64,000 nucleotides of DNA, taken from assembly GCF_006540005.1 (NCBI RefSeq), contig NZ_BJOC01000012.1:1-64000 (forward strand). The letters run 5' to 3'. Below, piece by piece: positions 54,422 through 63,487 of the stretch. Each line of letters starts with the position of its first letter. Positions within the stretch are counted from its first letter, which is position 1. Under the pieces are notes generated by a model that was not told where the DNA came from, made no database searches, and was given only the letters and a program-made list of their open reading frames with translations. The DNA is from Halomonas halmophila (GTDB lineage: Bacteria > Pseudomonadota > Gammaproteobacteria > Pseudomonadales > Halomonadaceae). A program made the position numbers and the translations under genes.

Positions 54422-54847
54422 ATGCTGATTTCAGATTCCATGCCGCTACTGTGGCTGATTTATGCGGTGCTGTCGCTGGTGGTACTGGGAACGGGCTATA
54501 TGGGCCTGGCGTTCCTGCCGCGCTTGCCGCGGCTGGTGATTACCTGGATGGTCGCCGGCATCATGTGGGTGCCGTCCAGTTTCAGCACGCCGATCAATGA
54601 CCAGGGGGATATCTATACTGGCGTGGCGCCGGCGGTGGTCGTTGCCGGTCTGGCGTTCCTCGAGGGTGATACTGCCGGCATGGGCTCGTCACTCTTGCTG
54701 GTCGCGGTGGCGGCGGTGATCGGTGGGCTGCTGGGCGTGTTGCTGTGGCGTCGCAAGGGCGGCAAGGCCCAACGAGGGGCCGCGGCCAAGGGGCGTCAGG
54801 ATGACCAACAGGATGGCCAGGCGCGCCGTGAGCCCGTCGTCGGCTGA
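54422..54847 (+). CDS. Small membrane protein of unknown function
   Basis: A 141-residue protein with three predicted membrane segments (LLWLIYAVLSLVVLGTGYMG, LVITWMVAGIMWV and GSSLLLVAVAAVIGGLLGVL) and a charged Lys/Arg/Gln-rich tail. The ATG at 54422 follows GAGG at six bases. It ends 10 bases before the VWA gene, so it is probably the first gene of an operon with the VWA protein and yafJ. I do not recognise the family. Confidence 0.75.
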   Translation: MLISDSMPLLWLIYAVLSLVVLGTGYMGLAFLPRLPRLVITWMVAGIMWVPSSFSTPINDQGDIYTGVAPAVVVAGLAFLEGDTAGMGSSLLLVAVAAVIGGLLGVLLWRRKGGKAQRGAAAKGRQDDQQDGQARREPVVG

Positions 54848-54857
54848 GGATTCCTTC

Positions 54858-56690
54858 ATGGCAGCATTCGGGTGCCGGAACTTGCTGGCGGGACTGGCGT
54901 TTGCCGTGTTGTTGTGCCTGCCGGCACCTGCGGCGGTGGCCCAGGTGCCCGAGCAGGAGCCCGATGTGCGGGTGGTGGTGGATGTGTCCGGCAGCATGAA
55001 GCGCAATGATCCCGACCAGTTGGCCGCCAGTGCCATGGAGCTGCTGGTCTCGGTGCTGCCGAGCGGTACCCGGGCTGGGGTCTGGACCTTCGGCGAGAGT
55101 GTCGCGAACCCGCTGCCCCTGGGTGAAGTCTCCGAGCAATGGCGCGACCGGGCCCTGGCTCTGCCGCCGGCGCTGCGCGACTACCAGCAATATACCGATA
55201 TCGAGGCGGCGCTGGCGCAGGCCGCGGATGCCGAGGCCAACGGCTGGCGGCATCTGATCCTGATGACCGATGGCGTCGTTGACCTGCCACCCGCCCGGGG
55301 CAGCAAGCCGGCCATCGACGAGGCCTCGCGGCAGCGGCTGGTCGACGACATGGCTCAGCGTTTCGCCAATAACGGGGTGGTGGTGCATGCCATTGCCTTT
55401 TCCGACGATGCCGATCTGGCCCTGGTCGAGCAGCTGGCCCAGCGTACCGGTGGCCTGGCGGCGCTGGCCCAGTCGCCGGAGCAGTTGCTGGGTACCTTTC
55501 TGGATATTGTCGAGCGCATCTTCCCGTCGGATCAGGTGCCGCTGGACGATAACAACCGTTTCATGATCGATGACAGCGTGGATAACCTGTCCGCACTGAT
55601 TTTTCACGGGCCGGATGAGGGGCCGGTGACCCTGGTGGCGCCGGATGGTACCCGCTATACCGCCGAGACCGCGCCCGAAGGGGGGCGCTGGCAGGTCGAA
55701 CCGCGCTTCGATCTGATCCGCGTGCCACAGCCAGTGTCCGGTGAGTGGCGCATCGAGGGGCCGGTGGGAGCCAAGAGCCGCATCAGTGTGACCTCGCCCT
55801 GGCGGCTGCGCACCTCGGCCTTGCCGACTACCCTGTATCGCGGCTTCCCGGTGCCTCTCGAGGCCTGGTTGAGCCATGCGGAGGGCAGTGCCGTCATGCC
55901 CGCCGAGCTGCAGTTTTCCGTGACGCTGACGGGAGAGGATGATCGGCCTCTGGCATCGCTGCAACTGGAGCCGATGGAGCGCGATGGCCATTTCCAGGGG
56001 GTCTTGCCGGCCCCCGAGCAGACCGGCAACGCCCGCCTGCTGATCCGTGCCCGAGCGGATAGCTTCGCACGCCAGCGTAGCCAGGCGGTGAACATCCTGC
56101 CGTCCATCGGGGTGGCGCATGAGCCCGATACAGGACAGTTGATCTTTGTCGCCGAACATCCCCGCCTCAATCGTAGGAACACGCGTATCCAGGCGGATTT
56201 CCAGGGCCGGCAACTGAGCGTCGAAGCGGTGGGCGAGAGCCGCTGGCGGCTGACCCTGCCCGAGGTCGAGGAGGACGTGAGTCAGCCCCTGCGCCTCAGT
56301 GCCCGCGCCGAGCTGGATGGTGAAACGCATGAATGGCGTCTGCCCACCGTGACGCTCAACGCCGACAGCGTGGTCGGCATTGATCGCCTGGACATGGCGG
56401 GCCCGACGCTTGCCACGGAACGCTTTGCCGGGGAGGACGAGACCCCGCCGCCGTCGCCGTCGGTGGGGCCGGCCGATCGTTTCGTCGACTGGGTCAATGC
56501 CCTGCCGGAGCTGCTGCAGCAGGGCTGGCAGGCCGGCTGGCCCGGTGTGGAGCGGACGGCTGCCCGGCACGCCAAGGACCCGCGGCTCTGGATCGCCGTG
56601 GCGGCCCTGGCGCTGATCGTGCTGGCGGGGGTCGGCTGGCGTCGCCGGCGGCGCGCCTCGGGTACCACAAGGAAGGAACCGCATGTGTGA
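54858..56690 (+). CDS. von Willebrand factor A domain protein, membrane-anchored
   Basis: A 610-residue protein with a signal peptide (LAGLAFAVLLCLPAPAAVA), a VWA domain with the metal-ion site DVSGS (D42) and MTDG, then beta-rich domains and one C-terminal membrane segment (LWIAVAALALIVLAGVGW) with a basic tail. The body is therefore periplasmic and anchored at the C-terminus. The ATG at 54858 has GAGGA seven bases upstream. VWA proteins bind partner proteins through a bound divalent metal. It overlaps yafJ by eight bases. Its partner is unknown. Confidence 0.85.
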   Translation: MAAFGCRNLLAGLAFAVLLCLPAPAAVAQVPEQEPDVRVVVDVSGSMKRNDPDQLAASAMELLVSVLPSGTRAGVWTFGESVANPLPLGEVSEQWRDRALALPPALRDYQQYTDIEAALAQAADAEANGWRHLILMTDGVVDLPPARGSKPAIDEASRQRLVDDMAQRFANNGVVVHAIAFSDDADLALVEQLAQRTGGLAALAQSPEQLLGTFLDIVERIFPSDQVPLDDNNRFMIDDSVDNLSALIFHGPDEGPVTLVAPDGTRYTAETAPEGGRWQVEPRFDLIRVPQPVSGEWRIEGPVGAKSRISVTSPWRLRTSALPTTLYRGFPVPLEAWLSHAEGSAVMPAELQFSVTLTGEDDRPLASLQLEPMERDGHFQGVLPAPEQTGNARLLIRARADSFARQRSQAVNILPSIGVAHEPDTGQLIFVAEHPRLNRRNTRIQADFQGRQLSVEAVGESRWRLTLPEVEEDVSQPLRLSARAELDGETHEWRLPTVTLNADSVVGIDRLDMAGPTLATERFAGEDETPPPSPSVGPADRFVDWVNALPELLQQGWQAGWPGVERTAARHAKDPRLWIAVAALALIVLAGVGWRRRRRASGTTRKEPHV

Positions 56691-57465
56691 ACTGCTTGGC
56701 ATGAGTGCCAATGTCCCCACCGATATCTGTTTCAGTTTCTCCGGCTTTCTGCACCGCGGCGGGGGGACCGGCCCGCATCGTGATGGCTGGGGCATCGCCT
56801 TCTACGAGGCTGGCGGCTATCGGGATTTTCGCGACCCGCACCCGTCCGTGGATTCGCCCATCGCGCGCTTGATACGCGATTACCCGATCAAGTCGCATGT
56901 GGTGATCAGCCACATTCGCCAGGCCAATGTCGGCCAGGTCAAGCTGGCCAACACCCATCCCTTCACCCGCGAGATGTGGGGACGACCCTGGTGCTATGCG
57001 CACAATGGTCAGCTCAGCGAGGCCTGGCAGGAGCTGCCATTGTCGTTCTACCAGCCGGTCGGTACCACCGACAGCGAGCATGCCTTCTGCTGGCTGATGG
57101 GCGAGCTGCGTCAGGCCTTTCCCGAGCCGCCGCAGGACCCCGAGTCGTTGTGGTGCCACCTGCACCGCCTGTGTGAACAGCTGCGCGGGCTGGGCGTCTT
57201 CAATCTGCTGCTGGCGGATGGCGAGCATCTGTATACCTATTGTTCTTCCAAGCTGGCACACATCACCCGGCGAGCCCCCTTTGGCCAGGCCAGTCTCTCC
57301 GATGCCGAGCTGAACGTGAACTTTGCGGAACATACCACGCCCAATGATGTGGTATCGGTGATAGCCACCGAGCCCTTGACCGATAATGAAGACTGGGTGC
57401 GCATGGAGCCCGGTGAGTTGCTGGTGTGGCGTGATGGGGAAATCCAGGGGCGATTTAAAACGTGA
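56683..57465 (+). CDS. yafJ: Class II glutamine amidotransferase-like protein YafJ
   Basis: A 260-residue N-terminal-nucleophile protein very like E. coli YafJ (255 aa). It starts MCELLGMSANVPTD, so Cys2 becomes the N-terminal nucleophile. RDGWGIAFYE, HIRQAN and the WCYAHNGQL segment are the glutaminase-site motifs. A synthase partner domain is missing, so the ammonia acceptor is unknown. The ATG follows AAGGAACCGC. It overlaps the VWA gene by eight bases. Confidence 0.92.
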   Translation: MCELLGMSANVPTDICFSFSGFLHRGGGTGPHRDGWGIAFYEAGGYRDFRDPHPSVDSPIARLIRDYPIKSHVVISHIRQANVGQVKLANTHPFTREMWGRPWCYAHNGQLSEAWQELPLSFYQPVGTTDSEHAFCWLMGELRQAFPEPPQDPESLWCHLHRLCEQLRGLGVFNLLLADGEHLYTYCSSKLAHITRRAPFGQASLSDAELNVNFAEHTTPNDVVSVIATEPLTDNEDWVRMEPGELLVWRDGEIQGRFKT

Positions 57466-57618
57466 GTTTCAATCGACTGTTTTTTATCCGGCCCTGACTG
57501 GTATAAGCTGACCCGACAAGGCAGACGATCGACGCTTTACCCAGCGACCCGACAGGCAAGATCGCAAACCAGAACAACAAGGGCCGACCCGGCGTCGGCG
57601 CCCATCGTGGAGAATGCC

Positions 57619-59283
57619 ATGAACGAGCACGCCAACTCCGCCATCCTGCATGGCCCGGATCTGGAAGGCACCGGCAAGTATCAATCAGTGCTGGAGGTCT
57701 TCCACTCGAGCACCGAGCGCTTCGCCGACAAGACCGCCTTCAGTTGCATGGGCCAGTCGCTCAGCTATCGCGAGCTGGATCGCCTGTCCGGTGACTTTGC
57801 GGCCTGGCTGCAGCACGAGACCGAGCTCCAGCCCGGCGACCGGGTGGCCATTCAGCTGCCCAATACCCTGCAGTTTCCCGTGGCGGTGTTCGGTGCCGTG
57901 CGGGCCGGCATGGTCGTGGTCAATACCAATCCGCTGTATACCGAGCGGGAAATGGCCCATCAGTTCAAGGACTCGGGGGCGCGTGCCATCCTGATCCTGG
58001 CCAACATGGCCGACAAGCTGGAGCGCATCCTCGATCGCACCGATATCGAGCATGTGGTGGTGACCGAACTGGGCGACCTGCACGGCTTTCCCAAGCGCCA
58101 TCTGATCAATGCCGTGGTCAAGTACGTCAAGAAGATGGTGCCGAGCTTCCAGCTGCCGCAGGCCGTGACGTTGCGCCAGGCGCTCAAGCGCGGCAGTGGC
58201 CTGTCGCATCAGGATGTCACCCCAGGGCCCGAGGATATCGCTGCCCTGCAGTACACCGGCGGCACCACCGGGCCGGCCAAGGGCACCATGCTGACCCACG
58301 GCAACCTGGTGGCCAATATGCTGCAGGCCCGCCAGGCCATTGGCCCGGGACTGGGCGAGGGCTGTGAGGTGGTGGTGGCGCCGCTGCCGGTCTACCACAT
58401 CTACACCTTCACGGTGAATTGCCTGTTCATGCTGGAAAGCGGCAACCACAGCGTGTTGATCACCAACCCGCGCGACCTGGATGCCTTCGTCAAGGAGCTG
58501 AAGTCGCTGGACTTCACTGGCTTCATCGGCCTCAACACCCTGTTCAATGCCCTGTGCAATCGCGACGACTTCCAGGCCCTGGACTTCTCGTCGCTGCGCC
58601 TGACCATCTCCGGCGGCATGGCCCTGACCCGGGCCGCAGCCCAGCGCTGGGAAGAGGTGACCGGCTGTGCCATTACCGAGGGCTATGGGCTGACCGAGAC
58701 CTCGCCGATCGTCAGCTTCAATCCGGTCGACGGCATTCGGCTGGGTACCATCGGCAAGCCCGTGGGCGGAACTTCCGTCAAGGTCGTGGACCTCGACGGC
58801 CATGATCTGCCGATGGGCGAGGCGGGCGAGTTGTGCGTACGCGGCCCCCAGGTCATGAAGGGCTACTGGCAGTGCGAGGCGGAGACTGCCAAGGTGCTGG
58901 ACGCCGAGGGCTGGTTCCATACCGGCGACATCGCCGAGCTGCAGGACGATGGCTATATCCGCATCGTCGACCGCAAGAAGGACATGATTCTGGTCTCCGG
59001 CTTCAACGTCTACCCCAACGAGATCGAGGATGTGGTGGCCGGTCATCCCGGCGTCGTGGAAGTCGCGGCGGTCGGCGTGCCGGACGAGGAAAGCGGCGAG
59101 GCGGTCAAGCTGTTCGTCGTTGCCGGGGATGCCGACCTGGATGCCGAGACCCTGCGTCAGTGGTGCAAGAAGGAACTCGCCGCCTACAAGGTGCCGCGCC
59201 AGGTGGAATTCCGTGACGAGCTGCCGAAGACCAATGTCGGCAAGGTATTGCGCCGCGAGTTGCGCGACCAGGATAGTGCCTGA
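57619..59283 (+). CDS. fadD: Long-chain acyl-CoA synthetase (FadD)
   Basis: A 554-residue AMP-forming acyl-CoA ligase (E. coli FadD, 561 aa). The P-loop-like A3 motif is YTGGTTGPAKGTMLTHGN at residue 212, GYGLTETSP is the A5 motif, WFHTGDIAEL and GFNVYPNEIEDVV are the A7 and A8/FACS region, and K in NVGKVLRR closes the C-terminal domain. It activates fatty acids for beta-oxidation or lipid synthesis. The ATG at 57619 has GGAG six bases upstream; a GTG at 57607 is an alternative. A TATAAG hexamer at 57502-57507 may be its -10. A heptamer array overlaps its stop codon. Confidence 0.94.
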   Translation: MNEHANSAILHGPDLEGTGKYQSVLEVFHSSTERFADKTAFSCMGQSLSYRELDRLSGDFAAWLQHETELQPGDRVAIQLPNTLQFPVAVFGAVRAGMVVVNTNPLYTEREMAHQFKDSGARAILILANMADKLERILDRTDIEHVVVTELGDLHGFPKRHLINAVVKYVKKMVPSFQLPQAVTLRQALKRGSGLSHQDVTPGPEDIAALQYTGGTTGPAKGTMLTHGNLVANMLQARQAIGPGLGEGCEVVVAPLPVYHIYTFTVNCLFMLESGNHSVLITNPRDLDAFVKELKSLDFTGFIGLNTLFNALCNRDDFQALDFSSLRLTISGGMALTRAAAQRWEEVTGCAITEGYGLTETSPIVSFNPVDGIRLGTIGKPVGGTSVKVVDLDGHDLPMGEAGELCVRGPQVMKGYWQCEAETAKVLDAEGWFHTGDIAELQDDGYIRIVDRKKDMILVSGFNVYPNEIEDVVAGHPGVVEVAAVGVPDEESGEAVKLFVVAGDADLDAETLRQWCKKELAAYKVPRQVEFRDELPKTNVGKVLRRELRDQDSA

Positions 59284-59340
59284 CGCCTGACGCCTGACGC
59301 CTGACGCCTGACGCCTGACGCCTGACGCCTGACGCCTGAC
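59278..59340. repeat. Heptamer array GCCTGAC x9
   Basis: Nine perfect tandem copies of GCCTGAC begin three bases before the fadD stop (the TGA is in the first unit) and end 77 bases before the hrpA start. Changes in copy number would not alter FadD but would change the distance to the hrpA promoter region, where TACAAT at 59373-59378 is a possible -10. Confidence 0.9.
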
Positions 59341-59417
59341 ACCCCGATTAGGAGCCGAAAGCCTGCTCACGTTACAATCCCGGTCGCACCAACGATCACC
59401 GGAGTCATCGAGCCATC

Positions 59418-62400
59418 GTGAGTAGCCATCCCCAGACCGACACCGCCCCCGACGTTTCCGCTTCCGATCACGATGCCCTGCGCGCCTTGCAGGGTGAGCT
59501 GTCCGGTGTGCAGTCGCGCGATGAGCCGCGCCTGCGCAAGCGCCTGACGGGGCTGATGCGCCGGCAGCAGCAGGGCAAGCCCGTGGATCGCGGGCTCCAC
59601 GAGCTGCGCCGCGAGATCGCCGGGTCGCGGGGCCGGGTCGAGGCGCGTGCCGCCGGCTCGGTGCATCTCGAGTATCCGCCGGAACTGCCGGTCGCCGAGC
59701 GGCGTGAGGATATTCTCGCGGCGCTGCGCGATCATCAGGTGGTGGTGGTGGCCGGCGAGACCGGCTCGGGCAAGACGACTCAGCTGCCCAAGCTGTGCCT
59801 GGAGCTCGGGCTCGGCCAGCGCGGCCTGGTCGGCCACACCCAGCCGCGCCGACTGGCGGCACGCTCGGTGGCCACGCGTCTGGCCGAGGAAATGCAGGTG
59901 CCACTGGGCGAGCAGGTCGGTTACCAGGTGCGCTTTACCGACCAGACCGCGGACAGCACTCGGGTCAAGCTGATGACCGATGGCATCCTGCTGGCCGAGA
60001 CGCGCCATGACCCGGATCTGACACGCTACGAAGCGATCATCATCGACGAGGCCCACGAACGCAGCCTCAACATCGATTTCCTGCTGGGCTACCTCAAGCG
60101 CTTGATGGCGCGGCGGCCGGACCTGAAGATCATCATTACCTCGGCGACCATCGACGTGGAGCGCTTTGCCCAGCATTTCGCGAGCTCGGGTGCCGAGGGC
60201 GAGTCCGTGCCGGCGCCGGTGGTCGAGGTGTCCGGGCGTGCCTATCCCGTGGACGTGCGCTACCGCCCCCTGGTGCGCGCGGATGACGAGGAAGAGGACC
60301 GCACCCTGCAGGAAGGTATCCTGCATGCGGTGGAGGAAATCGAGAGCATCGAACGCGAGAAGCGCTGGTTCCACGGGCCGCGGGATATCCTGATCTTCCT
60401 GCCCGGCGAGCGCGAGATTCGCGAGGCCGCCGACACATTGAGGCGCGCCGATCTGCGCGACACCGAGATCCTGCCACTCTATGCGCGCCTGTCCAATGCC
60501 GAGCAGAACCGCGTCTTCGCGCCCCACAAGGGGCGGCGCATCGTGCTCTCGACCAATGTCGCCGAGACCTCGCTCACCGTGCCCGGCATTCGTTATGTGA
60601 TCGACCCCGGCCTGGTGCGCATCAGCCGTTACAGTTATCGCGCCAAGATTCAGCGCCTGCCCATCGAGCCGATCAGTCAGGCCAGCGCCAACCAGCGCAA
60701 GGGGCGTTGCGGGCGTGTCGCCGAGGGCGTGTGCATCCGCCTCTACGACGAGGACGACTTCCTGGGACGGCCGGAATTCACTGACCCGGAGATCCGGCGC
60801 ACCAACCTGGCCTCGGTGATCCTCTCCATGCTGTCGCTGAAGCTGGGGGATATCGAGGCCTTTCCGTTCGTCGATCCACCGGACTCGCGCTTTGTCAGCG
60901 ATGGTTTCCGGCTGCTCTACGAGCTCGGCGCGGTGGATGATGGCCAGCGCCTGACGCCCACCGGAAAGCGCCTGGCCCGCTTGCCGATCGACCCGCGGCT
61001 GGCGCGCATGCTGCTGGCGGGGGCCGAGCAGGGCGGCCTGCGCGAGGTCCTGATCGTGGTCTCGGCACTGGCGACCCAGGACCCGCGCGACCGGCCGGCC
61101 GAGAAGCGCGAGGCGGCCGATCAGGCGCATCGCCGCTGGCAGGATGCCGACTCCGATTTCGTCACCCTGCTCAATTTGTGGAATGGCTTCGAAGAGGCCC
61201 GCGAGGAGCTGTCCGGCAATCGGCTGCGCCGCTGGTGCCGCGACCACTACCTGAATTATCTGCGCCTGCGCGAGTGGCACGATACCTTTCGTCAGCTGCG
61301 TCAGTTGCTGCGCGACATGGACATCGAGGTCCCGGCCCGGCCGACACAGCCGGTGGTGGTCACCGAATCCGACCGGGAGAGCGCGCGGCAGGCGCAACGC
61401 GACAACGCCGTGCAGCTGCACAAGGCGCTGTTGCCGGGCCTGCTCTCGCACCTGGGGCAGTTCCACGAGAATCGCGAGTACCTCGGGGCGCGCAATCGCA
61501 AGTTCATGATCCATCCGGGTTCCGGACTGTCGAAGAAGACGCCCAAGTGGCTGATGGCCTTCGAGCTGATCGAGACATCGCGGCTGTTCGCGCGCACCGT
61601 GGCGCGCATCGACCCGCAGTGGATCGAGCCGGCGGCGGGGCACCTGGTCAAGCGCAGTTACAGCGAGCCGCACTGGGAGATGAAACGTGCCCAGGTGGTG
61701 GCCTTCGAGCAGGTGACCCTGTTCGGCCTGCCCATCGTGGCGCGCCGCCGCGTGCATTACGGGCCCATCGCGCCGCAGGAGGCCCGCGAGCTGTTCATTC
61801 GTCGCGCCCTGGTCGAGGGCGAGTTCCGGACGCGGGGCGAGTTCTTCGCCCATAACCGGGCCCTGGTCGAGGAAGTCGAGGATCTCGAGGATCGGGCGCG
61901 CAAGCGCGACATCCTGGTCGACGAAGAAGCGCTGTTCGACTTCTACGACGCGCGGCTTCCGGAGGACGTCTACAACGGCAAGAGCTTCGAGGCCTGGCGC
62001 AAGAAGGCCGAGCGTGACGACGCGGATATCCTCAAGTTCGATCGTCAGGCGCTGTTCGCTCGCCAGGCCGAGGAAGTCACCCAGGCGGATTACCCCGATG
62101 AGCTGGTGCTGGGCGGGGTGCGTTATCCGCTGGCCTATCACTTCTCGCCGGGGGCGGCGGATGATGGCGTGACGCTGACGGTGCCGGCGGCGATGCTGCC
62201 GCAGCTGCCGGCCGGGCGTCTGGAATGGCTGGTGCCGGGGCTGCTGCGCGAGAAGTGCATCAGCCTGGTCAAGTCGCTGCCCAAGTCGATCCGCCGCCAG
62301 GTGGTGCCGATCCCCGATTGGGTGGACGCCGCCCTGCAGGCCATGACGCCCGACGATACGCCACTGACCGAGGCGCTGGGCGAGTTCCTGCGGCGCAAGA

Positions 62401-63449
62401 CCGGGGCACGCCCCCACCCGGATGACTGGCGCTTCGACCAGCTCGAGCCGCACCTGATCATGAACCTCAAGGTGGTCGACCATGAGGGCAATGAACTCGG
62501 CCAGGGCCGGGATGTGCGCGAACTGGAGCGGCGTTTCGAGAAGGCCGCCGGGCAGGGCGCTCAGGCGCTGGCCGAGCAGGCCAGCGAGGGGCAGGCACTG
62601 GACACACTGCCAGCCTCGGCCCTGCCGGAATCGCGTGTCACCACCCAGGCGGGCATCCGGGTCGAGGCCTTTCCGGCGGTGGTGCCGCGTGGCGAGGCCC
62701 TGGATGTGGAGCTCTTCGATCACCCCGACAAGGCCCGTGAGGCCCACCGGCGCGGCGTCGTCTGGGCGGCCCGGGCGCGGCTGCCCGATCAGGCCCGGGC
62801 CATCGAGCGCCTGCCGGGCATGAAGCCCTGTGCCTTGCTGTTCACCAAGGTCGGCAGCAAGCGTCAGCTCACGGATGACGTCATCGATGCGGCCTTCCGT
62901 CAGGTGGTGGCGGTGGATCCGCTGCCACGCTCGGCCGACGAGCTCGAGCAGCGTGTCAGCGAGTGTCGCGCTGAGGTGGTGCCGCGGGCGGAAGCGCTGC
63001 TGGCCACCCTGGAAAAGGCCCTGGAAGGCCATCTGGCAGTGACCAAGGCGTTGAAGGGCAATCTGAATCTTTCGCTGGCGCTGGTATACAGTGATCTCAA
63101 GGCCCAGATGCAGCGGCTGGTGTATCCCGGCTTTGTCAGTGAGGCAGGCGACTGGCTGGAGGAGTATCCTCGTTACATGGAAGCCGCGTGCATCCGTCTG
63201 GAGAAGGCGCCACGCGAGCGCATGCGTGACCAGATGCATATGCAGGAAATACAGGACTTGGAAGCTCGTCTGGCCGCGCGTCGCGAGAGCGAGCGCCGCG
63301 GTGAGGTCGAGGATCCGACACTGGTCGAGTTCGGCTGGTGGATCGAGGAATTGCGGGTGTCATTGTTCGCACAGCAGCTGGGAACCCGCATGCCGGTGTC
63401 GGCCAAGCGCCTGGAAAAACGCTGGGCGGAAATCACCGGGCGCGGCTGA
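59418..63449 (+). CDS. hrpA: ATP-dependent RNA helicase HrpA (DEAH family)
   Basis: A 1,343-residue DEAH-box helicase (E. coli HrpA, 1,300 aa). Motif I is GETGSGKTT (from residue 113), motif II DEAH (from 210), then SAT, LSTNVAETSLT and the QRKGRCGR motif VI. The helicase core is followed by the winged-helix, ratchet and long C-terminal regions typical of HrpA. In E. coli it rescues stalled or collided ribosomes on mRNA. The start is GTG at 59418, the only start consistent with the family; GGAG lies 13 bases upstream. Confidence 0.94.
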   Translation: MSSHPQTDTAPDVSASDHDALRALQGELSGVQSRDEPRLRKRLTGLMRRQQQGKPVDRGLHELRREIAGSRGRVEARAAGSVHLEYPPELPVAERREDILAALRDHQVVVVAGETGSGKTTQLPKLCLELGLGQRGLVGHTQPRRLAARSVATRLAEEMQVPLGEQVGYQVRFTDQTADSTRVKLMTDGILLAETRHDPDLTRYEAIIIDEAHERSLNIDFLLGYLKRLMARRPDLKIIITSATIDVERFAQHFASSGAEGESVPAPVVEVSGRAYPVDVRYRPLVRADDEEEDRTLQEGILHAVEEIESIEREKRWFHGPRDILIFLPGEREIREAADTLRRADLRDTEILPLYARLSNAEQNRVFAPHKGRRIVLSTNVAETSLTVPGIRYVIDPGLVRISRYSYRAKIQRLPIEPISQASANQRKGRCGRVAEGVCIRLYDEDDFLGRPEFTDPEIRRTNLASVILSMLSLKLGDIEAFPFVDPPDSRFVSDGFRLLYELGAVDDGQRLTPTGKRLARLPIDPRLARMLLAGAEQGGLREVLIVVSALATQDPRDRPAEKREAADQAHRRWQDADSDFVTLLNLWNGFEEAREELSGNRLRRWCRDHYLNYLRLREWHDTFRQLRQLLRDMDIEVPARPTQPVVVTESDRESARQAQRDNAVQLHKALLPGLLSHLGQFHENREYLGARNRKFMIHPGSGLSKKTPKWLMAFELIETSRLFARTVARIDPQWIEPAAGHLVKRSYSEPHWEMKRAQVVAFEQVTLFGLPIVARRRVHYGPIAPQEARELFIRRALVEGEFRTRGEFFAHNRALVEEVEDLEDRARKRDILVDEEALFDFYDARLPEDVYNGKSFEAWRKKAERDDADILKFDRQALFARQAEEVTQADYPDELVLGGVRYPLAYHFSPGAADDGVTLTVPAAMLPQLPAGRLEWLVPGLLREKCISLVKSLPKSIRRQVVPIPDWVDAALQAMTPDDTPLTEALGEFLRRKTGARPHPDDWRFDQLEPHLIMNLKVVDHEGNELGQGRDVRELERRFEKAAGQGAQALAEQASEGQALDTLPASALPESRVTTQAGIRVEAFPAVVPRGEALDVELFDHPDKAREAHRRGVVWAARARLPDQARAIERLPGMKPCALLFTKVGSKRQLTDDVIDAAFRQVVAVDPLPRSADELEQRVSECRAEVVPRAEALLATLEKALEGHLAVTKALKGNLNLSLALVYSDLKAQMQRLVYPGFVSEAGDWLEEYPRYMEAACIRLEKAPRERMRDQMHMQEIQDLEARLAARRESERRGEVEDPTLVEFGWWIEELRVSLFAQQLGTRMPVSAKRLEKRWAEITGRG

Positions 63450-63487
63450 GGCTCATCGGTGTCAATGGGCGAGATAGGGAGAGTCAG

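Noticed and set aside
54594..56795. Open frame of about 730 codons antisense to the VWA gene
   Set aside because: Shadow of a GC-rich gene with clear motifs on the other strand; no ribosome-binding site or family.
57685..59904. Open frame of about 740 codons antisense to fadD
   Set aside because: Crosses the heptamer array and gives repetitive residues there; fadD is certain on the plus strand.
59367..63239. Long open frame of about 1,290 codons antisense to hrpA
   Set aside because: It mirrors the high-GC third-position bias of hrpA, has a low-complexity His/Gln/Arg-rich translation and no domain; hrpA is unmistakable.
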